NCBI GenBank assembly: GCA_977017575.1 | Contig: CDRNVI010000185.1 | Span: forward strand, 1-64,000 | DNA: 64,000 nucleotides | Direction: 5' to 3' | DNA from: Paramoeba atlantica | Lineage: Eukaryota > Discosea | Shown: positions 37,791 to 47,880 of the stretch, piece after piece | Position numbering within the stretch: the first letter of the stretch is position 1 | Layout: every line of letters begins with the position of its first letter | Notes under the pieces: model-generated | What the model saw: only the letters and a program-made list of their open reading frames with translations | Told to the model about the DNA's origin: nothing | The model's database searches: none | Translations under genes and position numbers: made by a program

Positions 37791-40058
37791 ATGGACCAGG
37801 AGAATGTAGGACAACCCAAAGGGGAGAATGGTGAATGCTCAACAAGGTTTACCTCCCCCGAAACGACGCTCACGTCCGCTGTGGTTGCGGCGGCGATTCG
37901 AAATGTTTACCATTCAACACATCTTTCCCGCCTGCTTCGTGTTCTCCCCCCGTCGCTTCGCTCGAAACCTCAAATCTTTCTCGCGCTCTCGGAGCGAAGT
38001 ACGAACCCGGATGCTATACTCCGTGCGCTGCGGGAGTTAAGAGAAGCAGGCGAGAGCCCCCCGCCAGACTCGATTCCACGAATTTTGAATAAACTCCCGC
38101 CTAACTTATGGAGAGAGGCCGTGGAGGTAGTAAGGACAGTTTTGAGAAGAAGCGAGGCAAATGCACCGTCCTCTTCTTCGATTCCTTCCACTCTTCCATC
38201 CAATTGTTTTTTTCCCAACACTCCGCTTTCATTGGAATGTTTTGTAGTGTTACTGCGGCTAGCCGCTCGTGCAGGAGCGCTTTCTTTTGTAGAGAATCTC
38301 GGGAAGGATCTTTCTTTTGTCAACGGCACGGCTTCTTTATCCAGAAGTGAGCCAGAGGCTATACAGTTTCCCGAAGCATTCTTCTCTGATGCCACTCGAA
38401 GCTCCATTCGCACTTCCTTATGTGTGGCGAAGTTTACCCAAAAAGGATTAGCTCCGGAACGGAGTCCTACCCGACTGAACGTACGACGAATGGAGAAACA
38501 CCGAGAGATGCGAGAAAAAGTCAATGCGGTGCTATCGCGAAACAAAACAACAGAAAGTAGCGCATCTCAAAGTACGGAAAATATGAATTCAAGAACAGAC
38601 ACCACTTTTTCTTCTCTTCCGAAAAAAGAGGAGAATACGAATGAATTTACAGCGTCTGATGTAGAATCAGAATTTGAAACTGAACTCGCTCGAGCTCAAG
38701 AAAACGCCTCGCAAACCGTGGAGCAGCGTTACGATGCGGAGCGTCGTGAAGCCCAACGTATCCACCCTGCAGTTTCGGAACTCCAACAAATGGATCGGGA
38801 ACACATCCCGCTGGACCCCTCTGGTCCGCATCAAATCATCCAGGCCCTGAGGGAGCAAGGGGACTGGCCGACGGGGCTCTATCTCGTCGAGACCCGAGCG
38901 GAATTTCGTAACTCGCGCCAAGCGATTCAAGGCGTAATCCAGTCCATGGCCCGGGAGCATCAGGCCACCGCATTGATCGATTTCACGGAAATTTTACAGC
39001 GTGAAGAGGCAGGCGGAGAAAAAGAGGCAATAAATGAGGAAGAAAACGCAGGAAGAGGAGGAAAACTTGAAAAGCAGGATAAAAGCAAAGGAAACGCCCC
39101 CCCTCCTCTCCGTCGTAGTCTTGCCCTTGTGTGCTCCATGTTGCATGCACATTTAATGTGTAGTAATCTTCACGCCGCCTACGATATCTATTTTGAGTAT
39201 ATCCGACCCTTACTGTGTGCTTCCAATCAAGTTCAACCCGAAATCCGGGGGTGCTCAGCAACAGAGGAGGAAGCCGTAATGAATAGCAACTCGCCTCAAC
39301 AAATCTTTCCCTCCAATTGGATGTGTTTCGGTCTCAGTCTCGCGGCCACCATTTTAATGAAGCAACACACCCAGGCGTTGGATATTGCCCATCACATTGC
39401 CCGTGTCGCTCTCCCTGCGGTCATCGAGGAGGCAAAAAAAGCAAACGAACAAATTAACACAGAAAAAGGAAAAAGGGAAGGGCCGGATACGGAGAGCAGT
39501 CCCAACAAAAACGAAAATCCTCCGATTTCTTCTTCCAAACAAAACGTTACGCCTTCAACAACCTTACCCGAAGAAGAGAATTTAGATTCCATCGACGGGA
39601 CAACAATCGGAAACCAATACCTCCCAGGAGAAGCAGCGGAAGAAGAAGATTCTTCCTCCCTATCTTCACCTTCCCTATCTCCTGGATCCTATCCTAAAAA
39701 AGACGTGACCACGAGTGCCTTACTCGAGCGCTGTGGTCTCCCCGATGTTTTGCTCTTCCCGGGCTCTGAGGAGAACGCTTTAAGGGACTCTTCTTCCCCT
39801 TCGAGGGCCTCTGCTCTCTCCCCCGAGCGGTTTCTGCATAACCTCTGCGCCACCTTCGCGCGTCACGTCCACCGGGACTGGATGAAGGCGCTGCGGGAGC
39901 TCGAGAGCGTGTTCCGGGAGGCGGGGCTGCGGATCCCGGACAGCGCCCGCGCCACGTTCCTGCAGATCAGCGCCAGCTTCTCCAACGAGTCCTACCATCA
40001 GAAGAATATCTTGGATCGGTTTCTGCAAGAGGAAACCGAGGGGAGGGAGAAAAGATGA
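37791..40058 (+). CDS. helical-repeat protein, copy 3, 5'-truncated (755 residues)
   Basis: As copy 2: it starts at the first ATG after the joint, 90 bp in, without the N-terminal 89 residues. It is the same protein as copies 2 and 4, with silent and downstream flank variants shared only with copy 4. Confidence 0.6.
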   Translation: MDQENVGQPKGENGECSTRFTSPETTLTSAVVAAAIRNVYHSTHLSRLLRVLPPSLRSKPQIFLALSERSTNPDAILRALRELREAGESPPPDSIPRILNKLPPNLWREAVEVVRTVLRRSEANAPSSSSIPSTLPSNCFFPNTPLSLECFVVLLRLAARAGALSFVENLGKDLSFVNGTASLSRSEPEAIQFPEAFFSDATRSSIRTSLCVAKFTQKGLAPERSPTRLNVRRMEKHREMREKVNAVLSRNKTTESSASQSTENMNSRTDTTFSSLPKKEENTNEFTASDVESEFETELARAQENASQTVEQRYDAERREAQRIHPAVSELQQMDREHIPLDPSGPHQIIQALREQGDWPTGLYLVETRAEFRNSRQAIQGVIQSMAREHQATALIDFTEILQREEAGGEKEAINEEENAGRGGKLEKQDKSKGNAPPPLRRSLALVCSMLHAHLMCSNLHAAYDIYFEYIRPLLCASNQVQPEIRGCSATEEEAVMNSNSPQQIFPSNWMCFGLSLAATILMKQHTQALDIAHHIARVALPAVIEEAKKANEQINTEKGKREGPDTESSPNKNENPPISSSKQNVTPSTTLPEEENLDSIDGTTIGNQYLPGEAAEEEDSSSLSSPSLSPGSYPKKDVTTSALLERCGLPDVLLFPGSEENALRDSSSPSRASALSPERFLHNLCATFARHVHRDWMKALRELESVFREAGLRIPDSARATFLQISASFSNESYHQKNILDRFLQEETEGREKR

Positions 40059-40367
40059 AGAAAAAGGGGAGGGGGTCTAAAAAATAAGAAGTAATAATTT
40101 TTTTTAGTATAAAGGTTGTAAAAAAAATCGGTAGTGTTTCCTCATGAAAAAGAAAACGCGGACTTTGGTAAACGAAAAGCTCTTGCGCGAAATGAAATGT
40201 ACGCGACAATCGGGAGGTATACTTGTGTAGCTACTGTATCATGTGGTACGTACAAAGGTGAAGCCTATTCTTTTAGTATTGATAGTTGGCTTTTTTTGCA
40301 AGACTTAGATAGCCACATACAGAGACACCTTTTGTTTATTCCGATTTCTTTTTGCCACCTGACAAAA

Positions 40368-41090
40368 ATGTTTGAGTTCTGTGCATTAGCCTGTGCATTA
40401 CGTGCAGCTGAGGAACAATCTATAAGTCGTCCTTGTGCAGCGAAGGTGAGCTCTATTACCGTGCCGCAAGAGTACGATTTAATAAGACTTATTCAAAATA
40501 TGCAGGAAAGACCCCCTAGCTGGAACACCGACACACCTGCATGCGAGTGGGAAGGCGTTGAATGCGACGAGAAGAATCAAGTTAAAGAATTCAGTTGGTG
40601 TTTTGAAAACCTAGGATTCTTAGTTTGGAAATATTTGCCACAGAGTTAAGTTTCTTTTCGCATGCAACATGGCCATCTTCGCGGTGAACTTCCCTTGGAA
40701 GTGTTTCCTCCGAACCTAACGCAAATATATTTGTATGCGAATCAGTTAACCGGTCATCTTGACTTGCTCCAGCTCCCACCCATACTGGAGGTCTTGGATG
40801 TCGAAAAAAATCATTTCCATGGCACCGTCGATTTCTCATCACTTCCGACAACTTTGGAGGAACTAAAGCTGTCGAGCAACAGCGAACTCGAAGGTGCGTT
40901 TGATGTGGATATGCACAGCCCTGATTTGTATTACGACTTTCTGCAAACAAACATTACAGTCTCGGACGGATGTCGAATTCGAGAGCTCTACTTTGATGTG
41001 GATGAAGATGACGTTGATGAGTATGAAGATGAGGACGTTGATGAGGATGAAGATGAAGAGGACATGCATGTACATGATGATTTGGATTAG
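40368..41090 (+). pseudogene. LRR-A, copy 3
   Basis: Same as copies 1 and 2, with TAA at 40647-40649. It is separated from its LRR-B partner by the 16.9 kb retroelement chain. Confidence 0.7.
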
Positions 41091-41372
41091 TCCTGTACGT
41101 ACTTGATGTGTGCAATTAGATTGATTGTTCAATTGTATTCGATTGATTGGCTGTGTAAATTGGAGGGGCGGGGGCCTTGTTTACTGTTAGATAAATGATT
41201 ACTGTTAGATAAATGATACTGTTAGAGAAATGATTAGAAAAATACTAATACTTCTCCGAATTTTCCTGTTAAAAGTTGATATTTGAGGGGCTGCGGGTGG
41301 CGTCCCGAGAAACCGCGGTATACGATCGGCCCCCCGAGGCCTGGTCCGATAGTAATGTATACCTAAAAAATC

Positions 41373-41381
41373 TTTGATTTT
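41373..41381 (+). repeat. 9-bp target-site duplication, left (TTTGATTTT)
   Basis: TTTGATTTT here and at 58314-58322 flank the chain. Units 1 and 2 have a single copy (30473-30481, 35923-35931), which proves the empty site and the duplication. Confidence 0.95.
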
Positions 41382-42834
41382 GCCATAGGGATCCAGGGGG
41401 CAATCGCCAGAGTGGCGGCCAACTTCACAGGCACGCTGAAGGTCTGGGCGTACCTGGATGACGTCACCTTTGCTGGTGAACCCAAGGTTTGCGCGGAAGC
41501 CCTAGAGGCCCTCCGCGAGGAGCTGAAGCATCTTGGGCTACGGTTAAATACTGCTAAATGCAAAGTAGCTACCAGACGCGAGGACCTCTTCTCCGAGTTC
41601 TCCGGATCTCGCATGGTCCACTCCCCCGGGGGGGTCAAATTACTGGGGGCCTTCATCGGGGTGTCGGAGGCTAGGGAGGAAGAATGGGTGCTTTCCAAGG
41701 CCCCCAAGGTAATCTCCTTCCTGGGGAAACTCAAGGACATTAGCAGGCAATGCGCCTTGCCCCTTTTAAGACTCTGTGGGAGTCCTCGATGGAACTACAT
41801 CGTAAGGACCCACGACCCCCCGGTCACTAAAGTGGCCAATACCCAGGTCGACAAAGCCGTCCTGGCATGTGCTGAGGCCTTGCTCGGGGGGATGGGCTCC
41901 TTGGGAAAAACGCCGTTCTCCAATAACCTTTTCACGGCAGATTTCCTGGGGACCATCCCCTTCGCGCACAAGGCGGAAGACATGCAGGCCAAGGCGAAGA
42001 ACGCCCTACAGGGCCGACCCCAAGGCATGTCAGCCAAGGAACAGCGGCGCAACCTCTGTGAGGCCGCGTTGGGGAAAGCCCCGACGGCCACCCAACTGGT
42101 CTGCATGCGACAGACCCAGAACATTCACTCCACTAAGTGGATGAACGCATGGCCCAACAGGCCGGAGTATTACATGCGGGACCCGCAGTGGGAGACTGCG
42201 GCCCGTCTCCGGTACTTGGTCGCCCCCACCTCGGAACCTGAGCTCCAGTGCGTGTGCGGTGCAACCCTCCGCAATGAGGAGTTTTGCGTACACGCACTGG
42301 ATTGCAAAAAGGTTAAGGGGAAGACCCAGGCCTCCCGCCACAAGGAGGTCAAGGAAACCTTTCGAAACCTTCTTGTGCAGTATGGTTTCAAACCGGACCT
42401 ACACGAACCGAGGTTCGACAATGGACGGGGGCCCGACATATGCTTCCAGCTGGGACGGAAGACTGCCCTAGTTGATGTCACCGTGGTGAACCCATTGGCC
42501 CCGTCCTACGTGGAGAAGGAGGCCGCAGAGCCCTCTCATACCCTGAGGATGGCAGAGGCCAACAAGCGGCGCTCACACGATGAGATGGCGACCGCCCGAG
42601 GGATGGAATTTTACCCCTTGGCATTCACCACGTATGGGATCCCGGGCCCAGAGACTTTGAACTTCCTAACCAAGGTGGCCCGGGCTCACTCATCCGACAA
42701 GAACGGATGCATGTCCCACCTTCTGATGGCCATAGGGGTGGCCATCCAGAAAGGTAATGCCCAGATTGTACAGGCGGCAGTACAGGACTGGTACCGCCGC
42801 GGGGTACGAGGCTAGCTGGGCGATGGGATTAGGG

Positions 42835-42868
<34 letters not shown>
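41382..42868 (+). mobile_element. piece a: 5'-truncated LINE of family A
   Basis: Starts GCCATAGGGATCCAGGGGGC directly after the target duplication, inside the reverse-transcriptase coding region, and ends with 34 A (42835-42868). It has a short 3' UTR of about 20 bp. It is the first piece on the left, hence the last to be copied in target-primed reverse transcription, where 5' truncation is common. Confidence 0.85.
41412..42815 (+). CDS. family A LINE ORF, C-terminal 467 residues (RT end, zinc knuckle, endonuclease)
   Basis: The frame is open from the piece start, and the protein begins just before the RT catalytic motif WAYLDDVTFAG. The ATG at 41412 is incidental. Further on are the RT thumb-like region and a CVCGATLRNEEFCVHALDC knuckle (C-x-C...H-x3-C). 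SRHKEVKETF and GRGPDICFQLGRKTALVDVTV follow, the PD...D signature of the restriction-like endonuclease of R2/CRE/NeSL-type LINEs. It is distinct from the other three LINE ORFs here (different spacing in the knuckle, YLDDV instead of YLDDG). Incomplete: fingers and palm start are missing, so inactive. Confidence 0.85.
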   Translation: MAANFTGTLKVWAYLDDVTFAGEPKVCAEALEALREELKHLGLRLNTAKCKVATRREDLFSEFSGSRMVHSPGGVKLLGAFIGVSEAREEEWVLSKAPKVISFLGKLKDISRQCALPLLRLCGSPRWNYIVRTHDPPVTKVANTQVDKAVLACAEALLGGMGSLGKTPFSNNLFTADFLGTIPFAHKAEDMQAKAKNALQGRPQGMSAKEQRRNLCEAALGKAPTATQLVCMRQTQNIHSTKWMNAWPNRPEYYMRDPQWETAARLRYLVAPTSEPELQCVCGATLRNEEFCVHALDCKKVKGKTQASRHKEVKETFRNLLVQYGFKPDLHEPRFDNGRGPDICFQLGRKTALVDVTVVNPLAPSYVEKEAAEPSHTLRMAEANKRRSHDEMATARGMEFYPLAFTTYGIPGPETLNFLTKVARAHSSDKNGCMSHLLMAIGVAIQKGNAQIVQAAVQDWYRRGVRG

Positions 42869-42871
<3 letters not shown>

Positions 42872-42990
42872 GTATACCCCCCCCCAATGGACCTACTTGG
42901 TTCGTCTACTGGGTCAAAATATAGAGGCAATGCCGCGTTTCATACTTCTCCCCCCTTATTAATCGCAAAAAAAAAAAAAAAAAAAAAAAA
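42869..42990 (+). mobile_element. piece b: 122-bp 3' tail, type II
   Basis: CTCGTATACCCCCCCCCAATGG, GGTTCGTCTACTGGGTC and TACTTCTCCCCCCTTATTAATCGC precede 24 A. It is the same 3' end as pieces j, k and o. Confidence 0.85.
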
Positions 42991-43573
42991 CTCCTTTCAC
43001 GAGACCAAGCGCGAAACGATCTCCTAACAGATCTGAACGTGACGCTAATGCGTTCTCAAGCCAGGATGATGGTTTCGCGCATCCGCGTAGAGGACCCAGC
43101 GGATCCTTTGGTAGAGGCTTAAGCCTCTACTGACAGTCCAGTTTCAGCACGAAGACGCCATAATATCCAGGACGGGTGCTGGCCGGGTCGACAGAGTCTA
43201 TGCTCACGCCTAGCCCGCGAGGGCTAGGTACCCCAAGTGAGGTAGTACACGGGTAGTGAATCTCCTCCCCGTCGGCCAGCATCCTGTTTCGCGACCGTGT
43301 CGCTGTCGACACAGGCCCGCGCCTGCGCCCTCCCGTATAACAAGGGAAGGGTCCACAAGTCAGGCCGTGGAGAGGTCGAAAGACCCGGTCCGGAACGCGC
43401 GAATGGTTGAGGAGCCGCCTGCAGGCCGGGTGAGGCGAAGCTGAGGGAGACCTTACCCCCCTGAAAAGTTGAAAAGTTGGGTAGGGGAAAGCAGGAAAGT
43501 AGGGAGAAAGGTGGGAAAAGTATGTCAAGAGGTGAGAAAGAGGAGAAAGAGAGAGAAAAATTTTCTTTATTTG

Positions 43574-43604
<31 letters not shown>
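42991..43604 (+). mobile_element. piece c: 5'-truncated LINE 3' end (family B) with type I tail
   Basis: The first 132 bp (42991-43122) encode the last 43 residues of a LINE ORF (LLTDLNVTLMRSQARMMVSR ...) ending TAA. The structured 3' UTR core follows (43150-43420), then a purine-rich tail and 28 A. The junction with piece b is identical to the k/l junction at 53328/53329, so b+c and k+l come from one composite. Confidence 0.85.
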
Positions 43605-43655
43605 CGATAAAGATTTAAAATTTAACGATAAAGATACAGTTTCTGTACCTTGTTG
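43605..43655 (+). ncRNA. spliced-leader exon sequence at the LINE 5' end, partly doubled
   Basis: AACGATAAAGATACAGTTTC then TGTACCTTGTTG (43624-43655), preceded by a further AACGATAAAGAT (43603-43614, its first bases merging with poly(A)) and a TTAAAATTT link. The part ACAGTTTCTGTAC is shared with kinetoplastid and diplonemid SLs. The doubling may mean that an SL was added to an RNA that already carried an SL relic. Confidence 0.7.
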
Positions 43656-43696
43656 AAATTTTTTTACGCAGTATTCTCTCGGGGCCCAGCTCTTTT

Positions 43697-46600
43697 ATGA
43701 CGCAAACCAATACTCCTCAGAGCCCCGCACGCTCGAACGAGGACCACCCCTCATCCCATATGAGTGCAAAGGAAGGAACTCTCAGCGTAGGCGCTCTCGC
43801 CGACGAAGAACGTGCCCACTCCCTCGGCAGTTGGGACCAATTCCAAGGAAACAAGCATTTGATTCGCGCTGTCAGCACATACGACGAACAACTCTACACT
43901 ACACCAATCCCGGAGAATATTCCTAAGGAATGGTTGGAACGCGCACGTCACATCTCCCAGGAAAAGGAAACCCCAGACACGGGCCACGTAGAGGCCGAAG
44001 ACGAGGAGATGCAGCACTGTGGAGTGAGAAGGCAGAAAATTACTCACGAGGCTACACCCACATCAAAGATCCCCGATGAAACTCGGACGCTCAAATCCGC
44101 AGTGAAGGATGCTCTTTCCCACCAAGGTCGAAACACTTCCCCATCGAAAGGAGTGACCAAAGCGGACTCGCGCTCGTCAAGGCGAACACCGGAGCCCCGG
44201 ACATATTTCTCTTCACCGCGACACGCCGCAAACCAAAATAACTTCGCTGAAAAGACACAAACAAGAGAAGAGACTCGGGAATGTCCGGCCATGGGATGCA
44301 CTTGGAGAAGTCTGCCGCACGGAGGGTCTTGGCAAGCGTTTTATAACCACGTCGCGTGTCGCCACGGAAACGGAGTTCCCGCTACCTGGTGGGATGCAGA
44401 AGGCCGATTTCTTTGCAACTTATGCGGGCGCCATTATGACATCAACAAAAGGGAAGCTCATCCACAAGCCTGCAAAGGGAACGTTGCGAACCCCCAAATC
44501 CCATCGCGCGCAGCACACTCGAGCGTCCCAAGCCACCTTCCGGGGACTCAAACTCATCACTCTGAACTTCCCTCGCTATCCTCTATCTGCACGCTGCGCC
44601 TGAACACTTGCAAGGACGTACCTCCACGTTGCCGTCAACTGTGGGGAGAAATTATCACCAAAGCAGCCCAAAACGCAGTCACCGAAAACTCTACAGCCGC
44701 GTGGACCCTATTCGCCATGCTCCCCAAGTGCTTACTACCCGCCCCACACCGAGGAGGACGTAAGAACCACACAACTTACGCATCATACGTCCAGAAGTGC
44801 ATGAACCGATGGCTCGCGCAAGATTATGTCTCCCTATGGAATGAAGCAGTAGACAACGCACTCAAGAAACAATCTGTAGCCCCTACAACCGTTCACGACG
44901 AAGAGGAAAAGGCAGCTATCCGAGCAGAGCTTCTAGCTCGACAAGGCGAGTACTCTAGGGGTATGGCTGCACTCACGGCGGATGCTATGGCCCCTGACGA
45001 CGAAGATACACTCCTCAAACTTCAGAGCAAGCACCCGCCCCGACATCCAGACAGTGACATCATCGACTATACGCCTCCGCCCACAGCGCCCCTAATAATG
45101 GATGAACGCGTGGTAGCGAAAACTATCAAGAGCTTTCACCGGGGATCCTCGTCCGGAACCATGGGTTTACGACCCGAGCACTTGCAAGCTGTACTCCTGG
45201 CGCACGTAGATAACACCGTGAAACCCCTTACTGCCCTTAAAAACCTCGTGAATCATCTACTAGCCGGGAAAGCACCCCTAGAGGTACAACCATATTTTGC
45301 GGGAGCCAGACTTTGCGCGCTTAAAAAGGGCGAAAATGACGTCCGCCCCATAGCAGCGGGAGAAACGATACGTCGATTGGTAAGCAAAGCGGCTTGCAAT
45401 GCAGTGAGGAGCAAAGCCAGGGAATTTTTTAAGGGACTACAGTTCGGCGTCGCGACACCGGCCGGTTCGGAACGAATAATTCACACTTGCCGGCACGCAA
45501 TGACAATTCATACGGACAACCCCGACATGGTATTATGTAAAGTCGACCTAAGCAACGCATTCAACAACGTTAGCAGAGCAACTTTCTTGAAACTTGTAGG
45601 CGATCATTTTCCGGAATTGTTCCCCTGGGCTAGCTGGTGCTATACGACAACTAGTGCTTTGACCTATCGTTACCACACACTCCTTTCGGATGAAGGCGTC
45701 CAACAGGGCGATCCCCTGGGACCACTTTTCTTTTCACTGGTCTCCTTGGAACTTGCAAAAGAAATCTATCACCAGGCCGACCTGGACTTGCAGCTATGGT
45801 ACCTAGACGACGGGATTCTCATTGGCAGGGCAGAAGACGTCAGGAATTCGTTGGATACAATCGCCAGAGTAGGTCCGCGATGGGGCCTATATCTGAACAT
45901 GTCCAAGTGCGAAATAATCACCCCCCCTGCCTCGGCTAACGTTGTAACCATATTTCCGGACATACCCGACGCCAAAATAAACGTGTGCGGTAACTTTAGT
46001 GTCCTAGGAAGCCCAATTGGGTCCCCTGAGTACTGTACTGAATATCTGCTGACACACGCGGTTGAGCCCGCCGAAATGGCCCTTGATGCCATAACCAGAA
46101 TCCGGGACCCCCAGGTAGCCATGGCGCTAATTCGACAATGTGCTGGATTCTGCAAATTGGTACATGCTCTACGAACGACGCCCCCGCAATCAGTTATGAA
46201 CCTCTGCAAGCGGCTCGACGACTTCCTAATGCACGCGGTCGAATCCACTCTATGTCCTTTGCCTCCCTCCGCACGCGCCCAAATTCAGCGCTTGAAAAGA
46301 CACGGAGGTTTCGGTTTAAAATCGTCGACCGTGCACGCATCCTCCGCTTACGCCTCCTCTGTAGTTTTCGCGGCGGCCACGGACTCATGGGATGCTTCAG
46401 AAGTGGAGGGCTTTCTACAATCGATTGAAGACGTGAACTCGAAAGTTGGTATCAGTCTACTCGACTCAAACGGACTCGTGCGTTCCATCCCGCGCCATAA
46501 ATGTGAAGAACTCTCCCCCAAAGCTCGCTTCACCAAGAGATCTCGCGAGGGAGAAACCAGACATCCCTTTGAACCCGCAAATCCGCCTTCCCTTCCTCGT

Positions 46601-47563
46601 GACCGCGCATTGCCTCATTCCGAAGACTTTCCACACGATACAAACCCCCTTTACGCATCCGAAGATTGCGTTGACGCGGATCCACCCGACTGGGCAAGTA
46701 ATAGCGTCCCCCGCCAAAAAGACATAAGTTACGCGATCTCTGCCACAGAGTTCTCGCACGCATATGAAAACGCCGACGCCCGGACTCGCGCACGCTGGGC
46801 TTCTCAGTGTGGTAAAGGAGCAAGCAGCTGGGCGTTCGTAACTCCTTCCAGAGACACGGGCCACGCCTTTAACCCCACAGAATTCCGCATCCTATCCAGC
46901 TGGTGGTTAGGTGTGCCCGTGTACGGGGAAGAAGGTACATGTCCCAAGGGGAACTGCACACTCCCATTGGACATACACGGCGATCACGCTCTCACATGCA
47001 AGCACGGGGACGGTATCATCGGCCGTCACAACGCCTTGGCCGATCACTTTGCCGATACTTGCAGTAACGCACGCCTAGCTCCCCAACGGGAAAAAAGCCT
47101 CGGGAACCGGGGCCCCGGAGGCGCTCTGACTAGACCCGGGGACGTCTTCCTTCCGAGTCTCTTCCTCGGGAAACCTATCGTGCTTGACTTCGCGGTCACT
47201 CACGCCCAGCAATCTAAATACACGGACACAGTCCGAAATGCTAGCTGGGTGGCCGCGGGGTCCTTCGCAGAGCATTATGCCTCAGAGCAGAAAGTCCGAC
47301 AACGCCGTGAATCTGAAGATGCCGGAAGCGATTTCACAGCTATGGTGGTCGAGAGCTATGGCTCTTGGAGTGCCAGTGCTTTAGCCGTTCTCCGGAAGGT
47401 TGGAGAACGAAGGGCAAAAGCGTCCAACGGTATCTTGACAGACGAGGCCTCTACGCTCCGTCTCGTGACCGACATGAACGTAACATTGATGCGTTGCCAG
47501 GCACGCATGATGATTACGCGCCTGCCGGCTGTGGACCCCTTGCCCCCTTTAATCGAGCAATAG
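43697..47563 (+). CDS. LINE-1 ORF: zinc fingers, reverse transcriptase, restriction-like endonuclease (1288 aa)
   Basis: Residues 1-190 are polar and charged. A C2H2-type finger begins at C196-x4-C201 with YNHVACRH, and a second follows (FLCNLCGRHYD...H...C). The RT spans ~440-830: LYxRPE-like GLRPEHLQA, DVRPIAAGETIRRLVSK, CKVDLSNAFN (D617), EGVQQGDPLGPLFFS and WYLDDG (Y702, D704, D705). The C-terminal knuckle is C1082-x4-C1087-x9-H1097-x3-C1101. The endonuclease has RHNAL, then RPGDV (D1149) and VLDFAVTH (D1164). The domain order is that of R2/CRE/NeSL-like LINEs, which nick a target and prime cDNA synthesis there. No lesion seen, and the ATG lies 41 bp after the SL, so it may be functional. 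Confidence 0.9.
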   Translation: MTQTNTPQSPARSNEDHPSSHMSAKEGTLSVGALADEERAHSLGSWDQFQGNKHLIRAVSTYDEQLYTTPIPENIPKEWLERARHISQEKETPDTGHVEAEDEEMQHCGVRRQKITHEATPTSKIPDETRTLKSAVKDALSHQGRNTSPSKGVTKADSRSSRRTPEPRTYFSSPRHAANQNNFAEKTQTREETRECPAMGCTWRSLPHGGSWQAFYNHVACRHGNGVPATWWDAEGRFLCNLCGRHYDINKREAHPQACKGNVANPQIPSRAAHSSVPSHLPGTQTHHSELPSLSSICTLRLNTCKDVPPRCRQLWGEIITKAAQNAVTENSTAAWTLFAMLPKCLLPAPHRGGRKNHTTYASYVQKCMNRWLAQDYVSLWNEAVDNALKKQSVAPTTVHDEEEKAAIRAELLARQGEYSRGMAALTADAMAPDDEDTLLKLQSKHPPRHPDSDIIDYTPPPTAPLIMDERVVAKTIKSFHRGSSSGTMGLRPEHLQAVLLAHVDNTVKPLTALKNLVNHLLAGKAPLEVQPYFAGARLCALKKGENDVRPIAAGETIRRLVSKAACNAVRSKAREFFKGLQFGVATPAGSERIIHTCRHAMTIHTDNPDMVLCKVDLSNAFNNVSRATFLKLVGDHFPELFPWASWCYTTTSALTYRYHTLLSDEGVQQGDPLGPLFFSLVSLELAKEIYHQADLDLQLWYLDDGILIGRAEDVRNSLDTIARVGPRWGLYLNMSKCEIITPPASANVVTIFPDIPDAKINVCGNFSVLGSPIGSPEYCTEYLLTHAVEPAEMALDAITRIRDPQVAMALIRQCAGFCKLVHALRTTPPQSVMNLCKRLDDFLMHAVESTLCPLPPSARAQIQRLKRHGGFGLKSSTVHASSAYASSVVFAAATDSWDASEVEGFLQSIEDVNSKVGISLLDSNGLVRSIPRHKCEELSPKARFTKRSREGETRHPFEPANPPSLPRDRALPHSEDFPHDTNPLYASEDCVDADPPDWASNSVPRQKDISYAISATEFSHAYENADARTRARWASQCGKGASSWAFVTPSRDTGHAFNPTEFRILSSWWLGVPVYGEEGTCPKGNCTLPLDIHGDHALTCKHGDGIIGRHNALADHFADTCSNARLAPQREKSLGNRGPGGALTRPGDVFLPSLFLGKPIVLDFAVTHAQQSKYTDTVRNASWVAAGSFAEHYASEQKVRQRRESEDAGSDFTAMVVESYGSWSASALAVLRKVGERRAKASNGILTDEASTLRLVTDMNVTLMRCQARMMITRLPAVDPLPPLIEQ

Positions 47564-47599
47564 CACGATGACGGATGTGCAAGATGGGCCGCTCAGCCG

Positions 47600-47880
47600 G
47601 AACTCGAACAGCTGGTCCGGATGCTGGTCGATGCCGGCAGGGTCTATGCTCACGCCTAGTCCGCCAGGGCTAGGTACTCCAAGTGAGGTAGGACATGGGT
47701 AGGGAACTTTGTTCCTCCCCGTCGGCCAGCATCATGCTCCGCGACCGTGCCGCTGTCGGCACAGGCCCATTGCTTGCGCCCTCTCGTACAACAAGAGAAG
47801 GGTTAACAAGGTAAGCTGGGAGAGGTCGAAAGACCCGGTCCGGAACGCGCGAATGGTTCGGGAAAAGTCTGCCCCTCCTA
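47600..47880 (+). ncRNA. structured 3' UTR core of LINE-1
   Basis: GGATGCTGG (47615) pairs with CCAGCATC (47724). Inside are CTAGTCC/GGGCTAG (about 47656-47673). GTGCCG-CTGT-CGGCAC follows (about 47747), then CTCTC/GAGAAG (about 47780-47797) and GGTC-GAAA-GACC (about 47826). Compared with the cores at 43150, 53490, 57390 and 57815, stems change on both sides: GTGTCG/CGACAC becomes GTGCCG/CGGCAC, and CTCCC/GGGAAG becomes CTCTC/GAGAAG. A likely role, as in R2, is recognition by the element's own RT. Confidence 0.75.

Noticed and set aside
43605-43655. LINE-1 as an SL-gene-specific insertion like SLACS or CZAR
   Set aside because: No SL RNA intron or SL gene sequence follows the poly(A), and the leader sits directly at the mRNA-like 5' end. 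The surrounding locus is a protein-gene array.
47600-47880. HDV-like ribozyme in the LINE 3' UTR
   Set aside because: The GCGAATGG ending is reminiscent of the HDV J4/2 region, but I could not lay out the nested double pseudoknot convincingly. Left as a check only.
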